DNA from: Onchocerca lupi
Taxonomy: Eukaryota > Nematoda > Chromadorea > Rhabditida > Onchocercidae
NCBI GenBank assembly: GCA_028564675.1
Contig: JAOVVO010000326.1
Coordinates: 21,502 to 85,501, forward strand
DNA length: 64,000 nucleotides
Reading direction: 5' to 3'
The notes under the pieces were generated by a model that saw only the letters and a program-made list of their open reading frames with translations, had not been told where the DNA came from and made no database searches. This document shows, piece by piece, positions 1-11,712 of this stretch; the first letter of the stretch is position 1; every line of letters starts with the position of its first letter. Position numbers and translations under genes: made by a program.

Positions 1-209
1 AAATTACAAGAAATTAAAGCTATAATAACAATCTTTTATACAGCATCTGGGAAATACTATGGACAATAAATCAGGCGGCGATAACTGGTGGAATATTGCC
101 ATTTAGAGATGCGACTGAATTAATAAATCATTAAATGCAAAACAGATTGATTAGTGGGAAATACTGATATCGCAGTAAATATAAAAAATTAAGTTGTAAT
201 CAATGTATT

Positions 210-3200
210 CTATGTTTCATTGTTTCCCAACATGTCAAACTCAAGGCACTGAATATTTCGATTTCTCCATCTAAAATATGAATTTAGTAAGATCATATCA
301 AACTTCATTGCTTCAGTCTGATTTAAATATTTCTTCTGTACATTATCACAGTTCGCTGAATAGTTCATGTTCAACTGCGATAAAGGATCGGATTTCCTAC
401 TCGGTTGTCGATTTTCTCCCGATGAATATTCCTAAAAATTGTTTAACAGTATATACAAATAGACTAAAAATGATAAAATTATCCATAAAATTTCGATAGA
501 AAAAAAATTATATGACAATAGGTAAGTAATTCACTGCATCTCCATCATAATCCAAGGAAAGAAGAGCTCGACCAGTATTTGCTCTATGTTCCGAGGAATA
601 CATATCTGATTTTTCAAGATTTAATGTAACAAGACTTTTGGTGTCTCGAGTTGGATCCAAATTTCTGAAATCATTAAAATTTATTTCGATCAAAAAAATT
701 CAGGAAGCATCGTGTTCTTAAATTTAATATTTAAGGATAAACATCCGTCAAAAAAACAAAAAGAGAATAACTTAACTGGTATAGATGTTGCTAAAAGACA
801 ATAATGAAATAAATCCGAACAGACAAGCAACACCAGCTACCATATTTGAACGACCACTGCTATTTCGTTCATTAGCGCTTGATTTCAACATTTCATTCTA
901 AAGTTGAGACATTACTGCTAAAAGGAAATCAAATAGATAATAAAAATAATAATTAATTAGCAAGTTTGAAGAGACGAAATTATTATACAATCTGATCAAT
1001 ACAATGAGCTTGATTCCTCGATGATTGTTTTCTGCGTACCGCTCAAAAAATTCTCAAAGAATTGTGTCCATTGTGCTCCTCAAGATTATAAATTACAGCA
1101 AATTGACACTTACAAATTCGTTATGCAAGACGTAATTTTAAGACAATATATACCTCTCTTCGCAAAGTTTCAACAGTTCCTTTCAAAATTTCAATTTCAC
1201 CTTTTAATTTCTCGATAATGACATCTTTATTAACCAAATTTCGCTTCATTTCATCAATTTCCTACAATATTTAACATAACGGAAAGGAGAAATCGAAGAG
1301 GAGAAATATTTATGCATTATATCTTTAAACCAACATTTTTTTTTCGGATCCGTGAAAGTTGCGCCGAATATCGGTTTCGTATTTTTCTATCTTCTTTCTT
1401 ACGATCATAATCCTAAAAAGAATTTGCAAAATACAAGAACTACTTTCTATAATTAAAAATTTTATAAGAAAAATATTGGTGCTAAAACGATGTCAAGAAT
1501 ACTCGTCGTCGATGAATGGTAAAATTGTGCGATGAAATGAAATGGCTAAAGTTTCTTCAGTGATTCGGTATTAAAAATGATAGATAAATTTGGTAAAGAA
1601 AACAAAAAACTAAGAATATAAATGAAGTTCTTATATTATCATCGATGTGTGAACAAATTAAAAAGCAATATTTCACCATAAAAAGCAACAAAACAATTCT
1701 TCCACTATATAATGTTAGAGAAAAGTATTCAAGGATTAAATGAATGAGTTAATGCGTGTGAAAGACGTTTTAAAGTTTTTCACTGCTATAAAACATTAAC
1801 TTATGTTCAGAAAAATGAATATCTATTTTGTAGTAGTTTAAGATAATATGAGATATCGTTCGATAATATATTGAAAAGGTTATGACAGAAGTAAACACAG
1901 TTGTTCTTACATTCTAAGAAGTGAGAATATTCTTAAAGATTATTTAGTGCATTTCAGAAACGGAAAAATTTGTGTTAATTTAAGAAAAAAACGTAGAGCA
2001 AAATAATTTATTAGAACAAACGATATTATAGAAATGTTAAAATGAAAAAGCTAAATGAAAAAAGCGGAGAAATATGAAGAGAGAAAATTAATATAAATGA
2101 CAATGCAATATCAGTGTTTTGAAATTACCTTGACAGCAGCACTTGTAAATGGCATTGATGACGGTCCTTCATGTTTCGGTGATAATATGCGTTGCTTATC
2201 TTGATTAATATCTGGTTGGGACTAAATTAAAATTTTCGAATTATTGCCTATTTCACTTCCCATCCGTATGAATAATCCAAAAAAAAAAAAAAAAAAAGAT
2301 TAGAGTGACCAAATAAATCATTTAGGGAATGGAAGAAATTCATTCAAATGATAGTTGAAGCAACATTCTGAACATCCTCTGCCTAAAACTTACGTTGATA
2401 GACCTGGAGTAAGTTGTTGCCGGCATAATGCAAATCAGTGGATGACTTGATATGTTTTTACCATTCGTCACAATCTAAAAAGTTCATATTAATATTCAAG
2501 CTCATTTTTTAAATTTGTTCGGTTACAATTTTATGAAACTCCATCTATTAAACTAAGATATTATGATGAAAAATAATCGCATTCATTTCTAAATTTGAAA
2601 AAAAAAAACATTTTAAGAAGTTTTTTCTATATCCAAAATAAGAAATAAGATACTAAGCAAAAAAGATATGTTCTTTTGTGCATTCTTCCGGAAGACAAAC
2701 TTGCGCCAAAAACCGCATTTTTAGGTACATTGCGAAAGAATGGGACAGATGTTATATGGAGAGTAATTCATGCAAAAAGATAGTGTCAGAGGTCAACAAA
2801 GAAAGGAAGAAATTGCTGATGGGGGTGGGAATTCAGCTAGAGGCAGATTACTTGTTTATTAGGAGTAGCAGGATAAACATGAATTTAAAGCATGAATTAT
2901 AACGAAAATTTGCAAATATGGCAGTTTTTCAAAGAAATATCTGTATAATAAATTTGCTGAAATAGTTTTAACAGTTGCAAGAAGAAAAATTACTCCCGTC
3001 AGGAAAAAAAAAATTAAAAATTAACCTGCCGAACAGGAATCTGAACGGGGACAAGGCGAGTTGGATTAGGTGTAACACTGAATTTCGTTTCAAATGGATG
3101 CATTTGTATTGCTTCGGTGATATTTATTTTCCGATCACTATCAGAAGCACTTTGATCCTTCAAGAACTGTCGTTTCTTCTTTTTTTTTTCTTTTTTTTTT

Positions 3201-3955
3201 TTTAATTCGGTGAAATATAGCAAACAAATATTATTATTTTTTTAAAAACTTAACTAATTTACTAAACTATCCGATTATAACCTGATAATACCTTGATCAG
3301 ATAGATATGAAATAGCTTTTTGTAAACTTCTTAGAAATGATAATCTCAAATTATCATGCTTAACAGATTCAGTTTATATAAGCATCTATTTATTTAGGAA
3401 AATGCATACATCTGAGCATGTCGGCGAATAATTTCCAGAATCACTGGTAGATGGAGAAGAATTGTCGTAGAATAACTGACTGATAAAATCGTTGTTAATT
3501 TGACTGATAAAATCATTGTTAACATCGAATATCGAAGAATCATCCGTTGCTAATAATCCATTGTTACCTTGTGAATTCAAATCGAATCCCAAATTATCCA
3601 TAACCTCCGAAAGCTTAAAATAATTATTGTTAAATCAAAGCCAAATGTTACTATAACTATTGAAAAAAGAACGTGAAATATTGATTTGTTAATTTAAAAT
3701 TCTTATTGAGAGACCTAAATATTAATCATTATTTCTCTTTTTATCTATTAACTCTTGAGGAAGGATTTAAGGGATGTAGAAGATATAATGCTATAGATTA
3801 GATAAACAATAAACCTGGTCATTGCTTTCTTCAGCGATATTGTTAAGATTGTTCCCAGAATTGCTTGGAGAAAGCAAATTCATCAGTGGAAATTGATCAA
3901 AATTATTCTCGAAAAAGCAACAGCTATCATCCAAATCCATTGAAAAAGTCTTCAT
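210..3955 (-). CDS. bZIP transcription factor with predicted membrane segment (CREB3/ATF6-like)
   Basis: This is a multi-exon minus-strand gene. Exons read as 3955-3815 (ATG at 3955), 3613-3410, 3166-3026, 2474-2394, 2221-2129, 1412-1335, 1261-1154, about 897-777, 664-535 and 431-210 (TAG). All joins are in phase except the one between 897-777 and 664-535, where no convincing donor fits. The N-terminus (about 1-160) is acidic and rich in Ser and Asn, as in activation domains. The exon 1412-1335 encodes a basic region reading KIRNRYSAQLSRIRKK, close to the CREB3-class signature (KIRNK-SAQ-SR-RKK). The next exon continues as a Leu/Ile zipper. The exon 897-777 holds a hydrophobic stretch VAGVACLFGFISLLSF, a likely membrane anchor. 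Known CREB3/ATF6 factors sit in the ER membrane and are released by intramembrane proteolysis. That behaviour is inferred here. The C-terminal 120 or so residues would be lumenal. Assignment to CREB3 rather than ATF6 is tentative. Confidence 0.72.
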
Positions 3956-4164
3956 AAAATAATTAAAATAATTAACAGGATAGTTTGGGAATTAAAGTAA
4001 TAAACTGTAAAATTGCAAGATAACCCCATATTCATACCAAAATATATGGATAATTGCAGTTTTACTTCCAACTACACATTAATAATACATAAAGTGAAAA
4101 TTAAGCGTAATTATGGTTGAAAATGTGTAGGAAAATGATTTATAAAAGATCGAGAAAAATTGTA

Positions 4165-4880
4165 AATATTGAAGCATTATAATAATAATAGAGAATAAAA
4201 ATAAAGATAAGAATAAAAGCGAAAGTAAAGATAAGATGATTAATAGAATAGACAATATAAAAGACTAGAAAAAAAATCATAAATATTCAGGTATTATAAT
4301 GGTGGCAAAGAGTGAAAGTAAATGTAGGGAAAGTTTCGGGAAAGGTGATAAGATAGAGAATATAAAGTTTGAATGAAATCATAAATATTCAAATATTGGA
4401 ATGGTAGCAAAGAGTGGGAGTAAATATACGGATAAATTGGAAAGGGAAAATAATAGAGTAGAGGACATAAAGATTGAGAAAAATCGTAAATATTTAGATA
4501 TTCTAATGATGGCAAAGAGTGAAAGTAAATACATAGGGATAAATTTAGGAAAAAGTGGTAGGATAGTGAGTATAAAGATTGAAAGAAATCATAAATTTCC
4601 AATTTTTGTAATGGTGGCAGAGAATGAAAGTAAATATAACGACAAACAGCGGAGGAAAAAAGGTAGGGTGGAGGATTAAGAAGAACCATAAATATTCAGG
4701 AATTATAAAGATTGCAAAAAACCATAAATATTCAGGTATTATAATGATGACGAAGAGCAAAGGTAAATATAGGGATTAATTTGGGGAAGAATGATAGGAT
4801 GGAGAGTACAAAGTTTGAGAGAAATCATAAATACTCAAGTATTGCAATGGTGGCAGAAAGTGATGCAAAGATAAGCACAA
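4165..4880. repeat. degenerate minisatellite, about 100-107 bp unit, 6-7 copies
   Basis: A unit beginning with a TAAATATTCAGGTATTATAA-like block, followed by ATGGTGGCAAAGAGTGAAAG and TAAATATAGGG, recurs at about 4169, 4281, 4382, 4489, 4592, 4690/4729 and 4829. Spacing is mostly 101-107 bp. Copies differ by many substitutions and small indels, so the array is old. The purine-rich strand stays open in places on both strands, which creates spurious reading frames. Confidence 0.85.
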
Positions 4881-5031
4881 ATTACAAGAAAAAAATAAGA
4901 CGATATAAGGGAGATTTTCGTAGTTATAGTATCTCTAGGGAGAATATAAAGAAATAAATTGATTTCTCATTAATCATTCATGGAAATGTTATTTTTGGCT
5001 ATTCGTATCTTTACCTAGCCAGGCGGGAGTT

Positions 5032-5255
5032 TCGAAAAAGTTAATTTGAAATATCCCAAGCGTGAAAAGCACGTAATATATTATCAATTTCTGTGGTTTG
5101 CATCACACGTCGTTGTTATGACCTTTTTGTGACCCTTTTATGACCTTTTGTTGTTTATTGTGACAGAAGCTGAGAATTGCACGCTTGAAGTTACTTCATG
5201 TGACCCGCAATCCATGTGATCGGATGTTAAGCGGGAATATGTTTGGATATAAAAG
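5032..5255 (+). promoter_or_regulatory. candidate lin-5 promoter: GCGGGA motifs and TATA-like box
   Basis: AGGCGGGAGTTTCG (from 5031) and AAGCGGGAATAT (5229-5240) resemble E2F/DP sites, which would suit a mitotic gene. TATAAAAG lies at 5248-5255, about 58 bp before the ATG at 5313, followed by a pyrimidine-rich leader. These are motif matches only. The transcription start is not known, and many nematode genes are trans-spliced. Confidence 0.4.
5119..5151 (+). promoter_or_regulatory. three TGACC(T/C)TTT direct repeats at exact 11 bp spacing
   Basis: TGACCTTTTTG (5119), TGACCCTTTTA (5130) and TGACCTTTTGT (5141) lie head to tail, each 11 bp apart, about 170-195 bp upstream of the lin-5 ATG. The reverse complement, AAAGGTCA, matches the extended half-site bound by monomeric nuclear receptors. 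The regular spacing near one helical turn would place all sites on the same face of the DNA. Function is inferred. Confidence 0.45.
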
Positions 5256-5312
5256 CTTTCCGACTTTTCTCTTTTTCTCTCCTTCTTTTAAATCTTTGCT
5301 CAACCTCATTTC

Positions 5313-8300
5313 ATGAATCCTGACGTGACCTCTAATCTCATAATTCTTGCGTATCTTCAATTTCATAGCATTCTGGAACCATCTAATGCAGTTAATTTTT
5401 GCTCTTCGGTTTTAGTAAAAGAAATCATCTGGTTTCTTTGAAATATCGTACATTCCATCTACTTCAGCGATATTTTCTGGCATCATTCCTTCATATTGCT
5501 TGTAATTTTGTTAGGCAAGTAGAAGATTCAGTATGGATTACGTTAAAAATTTCTATAACCTTTATCTTAGAAAAGTTTGATAGAAGTTAGATGCTAATAG
5601 CCATTCCACCAGATTCTCAAGAGATTATATAAGTACATGGGATAGAAGGAATAGGTAGGAATTTTGAAATAGTTAGAATAGTTGTTGCATTTTTTTATTT
5701 CAAGCAAATAGTATCTTCGTAATGATGGAAATAAATGGAAGAGATTGTTTACGAATTAGATGAAAGAAAAAATTCATAATGGCACTAATGAAGTTGTGAT
5801 AAAAATGTTGCATTTCAGTTTTAAAAATGGATTCAAAACGGACAGGTGCAATCAAACACTGGGTAGGTTTATTTGTTATATGCATCATCTGCATTGTGTA
5901 TTAGATATTTTGAACATAGATCCAAAATCTTGTCGTTTTTTGAATTCTTAGTTTAAATATAAAAGATTATATCAGTTATTTTCTCTTTGAATGTATATTT
6001 TTTTGTACTTTTTTTATCTAAAGATTTATTCTGCCTAAAGTTCTTCAGTTCTAAATCAATCTATTATTATCATTGTTTAATCCGATAAAAATAATATACT
6101 TTTCTGGTAGTGTAAAAAATGAGATGTTATTGTTTATTTTTGAAATATTTCTTGTAGTTCGAGCAATTACTAAAAGCCAAGTTAAAAATCGATCCAGTGG
6201 ATGGCTGGTCTCTACTTTATAGACGACATATACCCATTATAACTCATATCATGTGAGTTTTTTTTTGATACTGCAGGAATCATTCTTAATACAATCAAAA
6301 GCTAGAGATGGAGTAAAAATCCCTTAAAGCGTCTATTTTCAAGAAAAGATTTTTTTTTTTCAAATTAAATTTTGAAATATTCAATTAGATTCAAATTTTC
6401 AGCATTACTGGTAAATTCAAGAAATGCGAGGAAAAATCGAGCCAAGAAGCATACACGAAAGCGTATCAGACTTTAAAGGATCAGATGACAGATGCTTCAT
6501 TCCTAGAGCATTTGAAGCCAGATTTGGCAGCAACGGGTGATAATTTTGAAGTAGCCAAATTTTTGGTTGTTTTCTTAAATGAGTTACGAATAAGTCTGGA
6601 AATGGTTTTCGATGACGATTACGGGCTAACTGAAGAAGAAAACAAACATATTGGAGCGGTGTTGCGTTATCTGGAAGATCATCAAAACTGGGATCCTTAT
6701 GAGTCTTGGCCTGCGGTATTATTCCAGAGCGATGATGCTTCTGTGAATTTGCAAAGTTTTATTACTCCCAAGGTTTGTTTTATATAATTTTCACTGATTT
6801 TTGAAATTTTCTTAAATTCTTGGAAGCACCAATATTTGTGGTTTCAATTTGCATCATTAAATTAGAATTAAACTTGTTTTTTTTCTTGAAAAATAAGATC
6901 TTTTAGATTCGTCGATCAAACTGCTGTGGAATCGCAGTGAGCGAAAGAGCAGATATAAGACGCAGTCCACTTTCCGAAGTCGTCTCCTCTCCTCGTTCAC
7001 GTGAATTACGAGTAATACGTGAAAAAGATAGAATGATAAAGGTTTTTAGTCTATTTTTTGGATTTTACTGGATTTGAGGGAAATATTTTTCAAAAAGAAG
7101 TATGCATTTTTCTCGCCTCTAGATAATACCAATTTAGACTCTGAATGAACGATGCAAACTACTCGAGTTCGAAAAAGATGATCTAGAAAGCTCATTAAGA
7201 AATGCTAAACAGGAAATCAAAAAACTTGTCAAAAGGTTTCCATTCAAATTTCCAATTTATCTCCATCTTTATCCCCTCTTTATACTATCACTTTTATTTC
7301 ATTTTCTATCTCCCTCGAAAGTATTATTAGGGTATTCAAGTCAGTTGATCTTATCTATTTTTCATCTCCTTTTACTTTTACCATTACTTTATCTTAGCGT
7401 TACACATTATTCTAAGATTATTGTTCAATAATTACAGCCTCACTCAAGTAAGTGACGCTGTAAAGGAGAAAGAAGCACGATGCCAAACTCTAAGTACAGA
7501 ATTGGATGACTGGCGAACTAAAGCGACTGCAGCTGAGGAAGAAAGCAATCAACTGCAGCAGCAGTTGAAGACTGCAAAACAAGAACTGCATACTATCCAA
7601 GTATTTAATTGCTGAATGCATAAGATATCGCCAACAAAATATTCTTTTCCATCACTGTTATAGTTACTGTTTAATGAAAAAATCAAATATGTTCAAGACA
7701 GTAGAACTGACAGCAGTTGATAGGGTATCTTTTGAAAAACTCATCTTTAAATGATGAGATTTATATGACTCAGTAGGTCAGTAACGATACAGTTTGCTCT
7801 TTCGGTTGATCAATTTTACTATTCTTTTGCGAAGCATATTGATTACAAAACAAGCTTTTTTAATTTTTTTTTTTCATTTTTTCAATGTGATTTCAAAACA
7901 TATTATTGTAGAGACAGTTGCGTGAAGCCGAATTTGACATTTCATCTAAACAAAGAGCTGTTGAAAGCTGGGAAAAAAATGCAACATTGGAGGAACAGTG
8001 GCGCTTAAAAATGGAAAGAGAACGAGAGGAGCTTTTGCAGGTGCGTGAGACATAATAAATTATGCATAATTTTTTGAAAATCTAGATGAAATCTTTTAAA
8101 TTCTATTGTTTTTTAAAGGAACTTGAAGTGACACGGATTTCGAAAACAGTTGCCGAGGAGCGTTTACTACGGCTCACGACCAGTGATGAAGCTGAAATCG
8201 GAGAATTGCGGAACATCATCAATGGATTGCGATTAGACGTTAAGGAAGCAGTGTGTTAAGTTCTATTTTATTTCAATTAAAATGATTATTAATTTGGCTT

Positions 8301-9043
8301 TTAATAAAGTTGTAATATTGTAGCGACAAGAAAGAGATGAAGCACTTATTAGTCAGGACGAAAAATTAAGGGTCAAGGAATTGGAGATTGCAAGATCCAC
8401 TGGTATGATCACAGAAATGAAAAAGCAACTAAGTGTCGCTCAATTTTCGATCCGAAGCATCCGCAGTTTAGCTGTTCAGGTATTGTTGCTGCCTATTTCC
8501 ATGGAATTCATTTTTGAAAATAAAATAATCAAGCAATTACTGATTCAATGCAGCGCATTTAATAGATATCGAACTTAAAAAAAAGAAAAAAAAAATTATA
8601 AACGTTAAAATGCGGAACGTTAATTATTGATAGTTTTAAAATCTTAAACTATGACAGGAAAAAGTCATATATTTATAGGTGCGAAGTCTTTGTGGAGAAC
8701 TGGAAAACAGGTGGACTGAAATTCAAGGTCTGCGACTTCTCTTTACAGGCATACAGAATGGATATCAGGCTTTACAGGAAGAGAATGCACAGGACAAAGC
8801 TATGATTGAAAGTCTGCGAAATAATGTATTTTTTTCTAGTCAACTCATATCGATTATTAATTTACTGAATGACTGTGGTGATGAATTTCTTTGCAAAACC
8901 AGCAAAAACTCTTACTTTCAATGAAAAGTGCTACATGTTAAATTATAGACTGTAAACAAACATTAAAACAAAAGTGGAATATTTCGTTTTGGCCATGGGA
9001 TATGTGTTTTTTACATTCTATAGGCAATAAACCGTTTTTTTTT

Positions 9044-9083
<40 letters not shown>

Positions 9084-10932
9084 TAGAAGGAGTTGAAAAA
9101 TGATTTTTTTATAGGCAGCGATTAGCGAATATCAGGCGAAAGCATTAGCTGCATCGTTGGAGGATCAAAGAAAAAAGGTATATAAAATAAATAAAAACTG
9201 TTTTCGTTCGAAATTTCCCAAAAAATGTCTTTTCTCTCCAAAATTTTCGTTTTTAGCATGTAGAGATGATGATGGCAAAGCAAGAAATTTTAAATGAAAA
9301 ACAAAGAATGCTTTCGGAAGCATGGAATCAATTGAACGGCAGCGTAGAACTCAATGTCTATTTGCAGGAAGAGCTGACACGTAAAGATGGTATATTTTTT
9401 TACATTTCGAAAGTTTTCGTTTCTTTTTTTTAAATAATACTCTCGAATTTAGAAGCTGCTCAGCAGGTTATATATAATATATCTAGTAATTAATAGTTGT
9501 TTTTTCGTGCTGTTTGATCATCGCTAATGAATACAGTAATCTCTAGAATATGTCTCGAAATATTTCAATATCACTAAGTTATAGTGTTCATCATATGCAA
9601 AAAATGGATGTGCAAAATTGGGAAAAGAATCATTTTAATATTATTAATTTTCTTTTTAATATTCAATGTTTCAGTCGCATACCATAATCTTGAGCAACGC
9701 CTTGCTTCTGCCGAAGAAAGGTGTTCGACGATTTCTCAACATTTCTCCATCAGTAACAGCACTTTGGATAGTAAACCAGCTGAAGAAATGGCAAAAATAA
9801 ATTCCCACTTCTCGGAAGCAAAAGGCAATCATTTCGAAATTTTCTTGTTTCATGCTAAATGATGAGCATCAGTTCACATATCTGTACATTAAAGCATTTT
9901 ATTTATTGTAGTAACAGGCGGATTATTTGACGAAGTAGATATCAGTGAAAGAAAGGAGAATTAAAAGATGCCACTCCCATATTTGAAGAATTAAAAGTTA
10001 AACTTTAAAAATAAAACTAAATTATTGCAGATGTATCATCTGGTGCGCTGCCTCATGAGTTTCATCCACTTCCAGAAGTTGAAGATGAGAATGATCTGTT
10101 GTCATCGTCATCCGTGAATGGCGATCCATACATACTAAAGGTGGAACCGCAGTTCGGTAGGCTGATTACAGCAGACGAGTAATTTTTGTTTCATTTAACC
10201 ATAATTTTTAGAATATTTTTCATATCGCTTTCAATTTCAGTATCGTATTTTTTTCTGTCATTCATGTTAAATGAGATAATTTCAATGGAAGGTTTTGCAA
10301 AAATGCGAAGCAATGTTTATTATTTAAGGCGAGAAGAATTTAATACTTCTGTGGACAGTGAACGTTTGGCTGAACTGAACAGACGCAACAAGTCATTGCC
10401 ACCGCATATGCGTTCAACTTATGCTACAGAATTAACATATGCTGCGAAACGCTTCCCATCTGAAAGACTCGAAGACGAACTGAAAAATTCCAGGGATTTT
10501 AACCCATATTTGCAGAAGAATAGTGGTGATACTTCCAGTTTAGTATCACCGGGCAACTTATCGAAAACGAAGGTTTTTAAATCTTAATAGCTTTATCATA
10601 TTTTCATATTAGATAAATTGACAAAACTTCTCAATTTCGAAAATTTTTATATTAAAATCGTGGATTGGTTACATTTCAAAAGCTTATTGCACGTAAAGAC
10701 GTAAAGACTTCAATAAAATTTATAGACTCATCAACTAACATGCATTGTTAATTTCTCTTTTTCTTTTTTTTTTTTCTTTCAACAAATTAACGAAGTTGAT
10801 TATTCCTTTCAGTATGTTTCACGTTCGTTGCGCAGTGTCAAGAAACATTTTAGCAAAATATTGCAAGAAGCGAATACATCGAAGACAAGTATAAGCAGCA
10901 AAGAACAAACTCCATTAAAGTGGAAAAATTGA
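5313..10932 (+). CDS. lin-5: LIN-5/NuMA/Mud homologue, spindle-positioning coiled-coil protein
   Basis: Seventeen exons join in phase to 827 residues: 5313-5414, 6158-6252, 6403-6772, 6907-7041, 7138-7235, 7438-7600, 7912-8040, 8119-8250, 8324-8479, 8679-8825, 9115-9177, 9257-9389, 9675-9824, 9912-9944, 10031-10156, 10241-10572 and 10813-10932. Residues 1-190 resemble the globular Hook-like N-terminus of NuMA. Residues about 210-600 are heptad-rich coiled coil with many Glu, Lys, Gln and Leu. At 719-733 lies RLAELNRRNKSLPPH, which matches the C-terminal block conserved in NuMA (IAELQQRN followed by PPH). The tail is basic. From family knowledge, LIN-5 bridges GPR-1/2-G-alpha at the cortex to dynein and so pulls on spindle poles. 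The length is very near that of C. elegans LIN-5 (about 820). The junction after exon 13 needs a GC donor. Exon 1 and the start of exon 16 are the least certain parts. Confidence 0.85.
9046..9081. repeat. 36-base T run in lin-5 intron 10
   Basis: An uninterrupted T run sits in the intron between 8825 and 9115, after a shorter T tract broken by one C. It precedes the acceptor by about 35 bases. It is likely a slippage-prone homopolymer with no other visible role. Confidence 0.8.
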
Positions 10933-11681
10933 TGACCCTAATTGATTATTTCATCAAAAATTTACCTAGATAGAAATCGATTTAGAATTTTTCTTTAAAT
11001 TTATTTGCCATGTATCTATTTATGATGACACGATAGAAGCTAAAAGCTATTACACATAATTTCGTTTAGCTTATATTTTAGTTGGGTGATTGAATCTGTC
11101 AACTTATTCAACCAAATGCATGTTAATATTTTACTAGTTTGAGCCAGCATTAGAGACGATCTTTACAATATTAATCAAAATTGGAGGGAGTTCTTCCTAA
11201 GCTCGTTCGTTACAGTTTATGATATTGTTACATGTATTCATTACTTATTTCCAAGCCATTTTTCGTTGTATTTTATTGTGTATTAATGCTGTAAATATTC
11301 ATTACATAAGTGTTCATAGATATGGTTATGACAGATAAAGTTTAATGAAGTTTACATTATGACATGTTAAGGATAGTCTATTTTTCGATAGAGCATCGCT
11401 TAGCTATGAAAGAGGCAGTTAAAGAAAATGAAATCTTCAGAAGTTCATGGTTTTTTTATCGCGAAAGATTTTCTTTTATTGCAGATAATATCAGATCATC
11501 CTTAGCGGCGTCCTTAGTTTGCCGCTTATCTTTCGGATCTCAAAATAAATAAATCTGATCGAATACAGAATTATCAAGAATGCATTCATGAACATTTAAC
11601 TATTGAAAATTTTTGCAACATCCATATCAATTACTTGGAGTGAGGAGCTTTCATGGCAAGAGAATTAATATTAACCAGCAA

Positions 11682-11712
<31 letters not shown>

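Larger units (their letters stand above)
3956..5312. other. divergent upstream region between the bZIP gene and lin-5
   Basis: The two flanking genes are transcribed away from each other, so this 1.36 kb should hold both promoters. The left half is filled by a degenerate minisatellite (about 4165-4880). The right half (about 5020-5312) is less AT-rich and carries candidate regulatory motifs. No coding exon is supported. The apparent open frames on both strands over 4294-4760 follow the repeat unit. Confidence 0.7.

Noticed and set aside
278..499. 73-codon plus-strand frame
   Set aside because: It is antisense to the in-phase last exon of the bZIP gene (431-210).
4294..4760. Open frames of 71-131 codons on both strands
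   Set aside because: They follow the minisatellite unit, have repeated low-complexity peptides, and lack splice context or domains.
11364..11552. 62-codon plus-strand frame downstream of lin-5
   Set aside because: No homology recognised. It probably lies in the lin-5 3' UTR or intergenic DNA.
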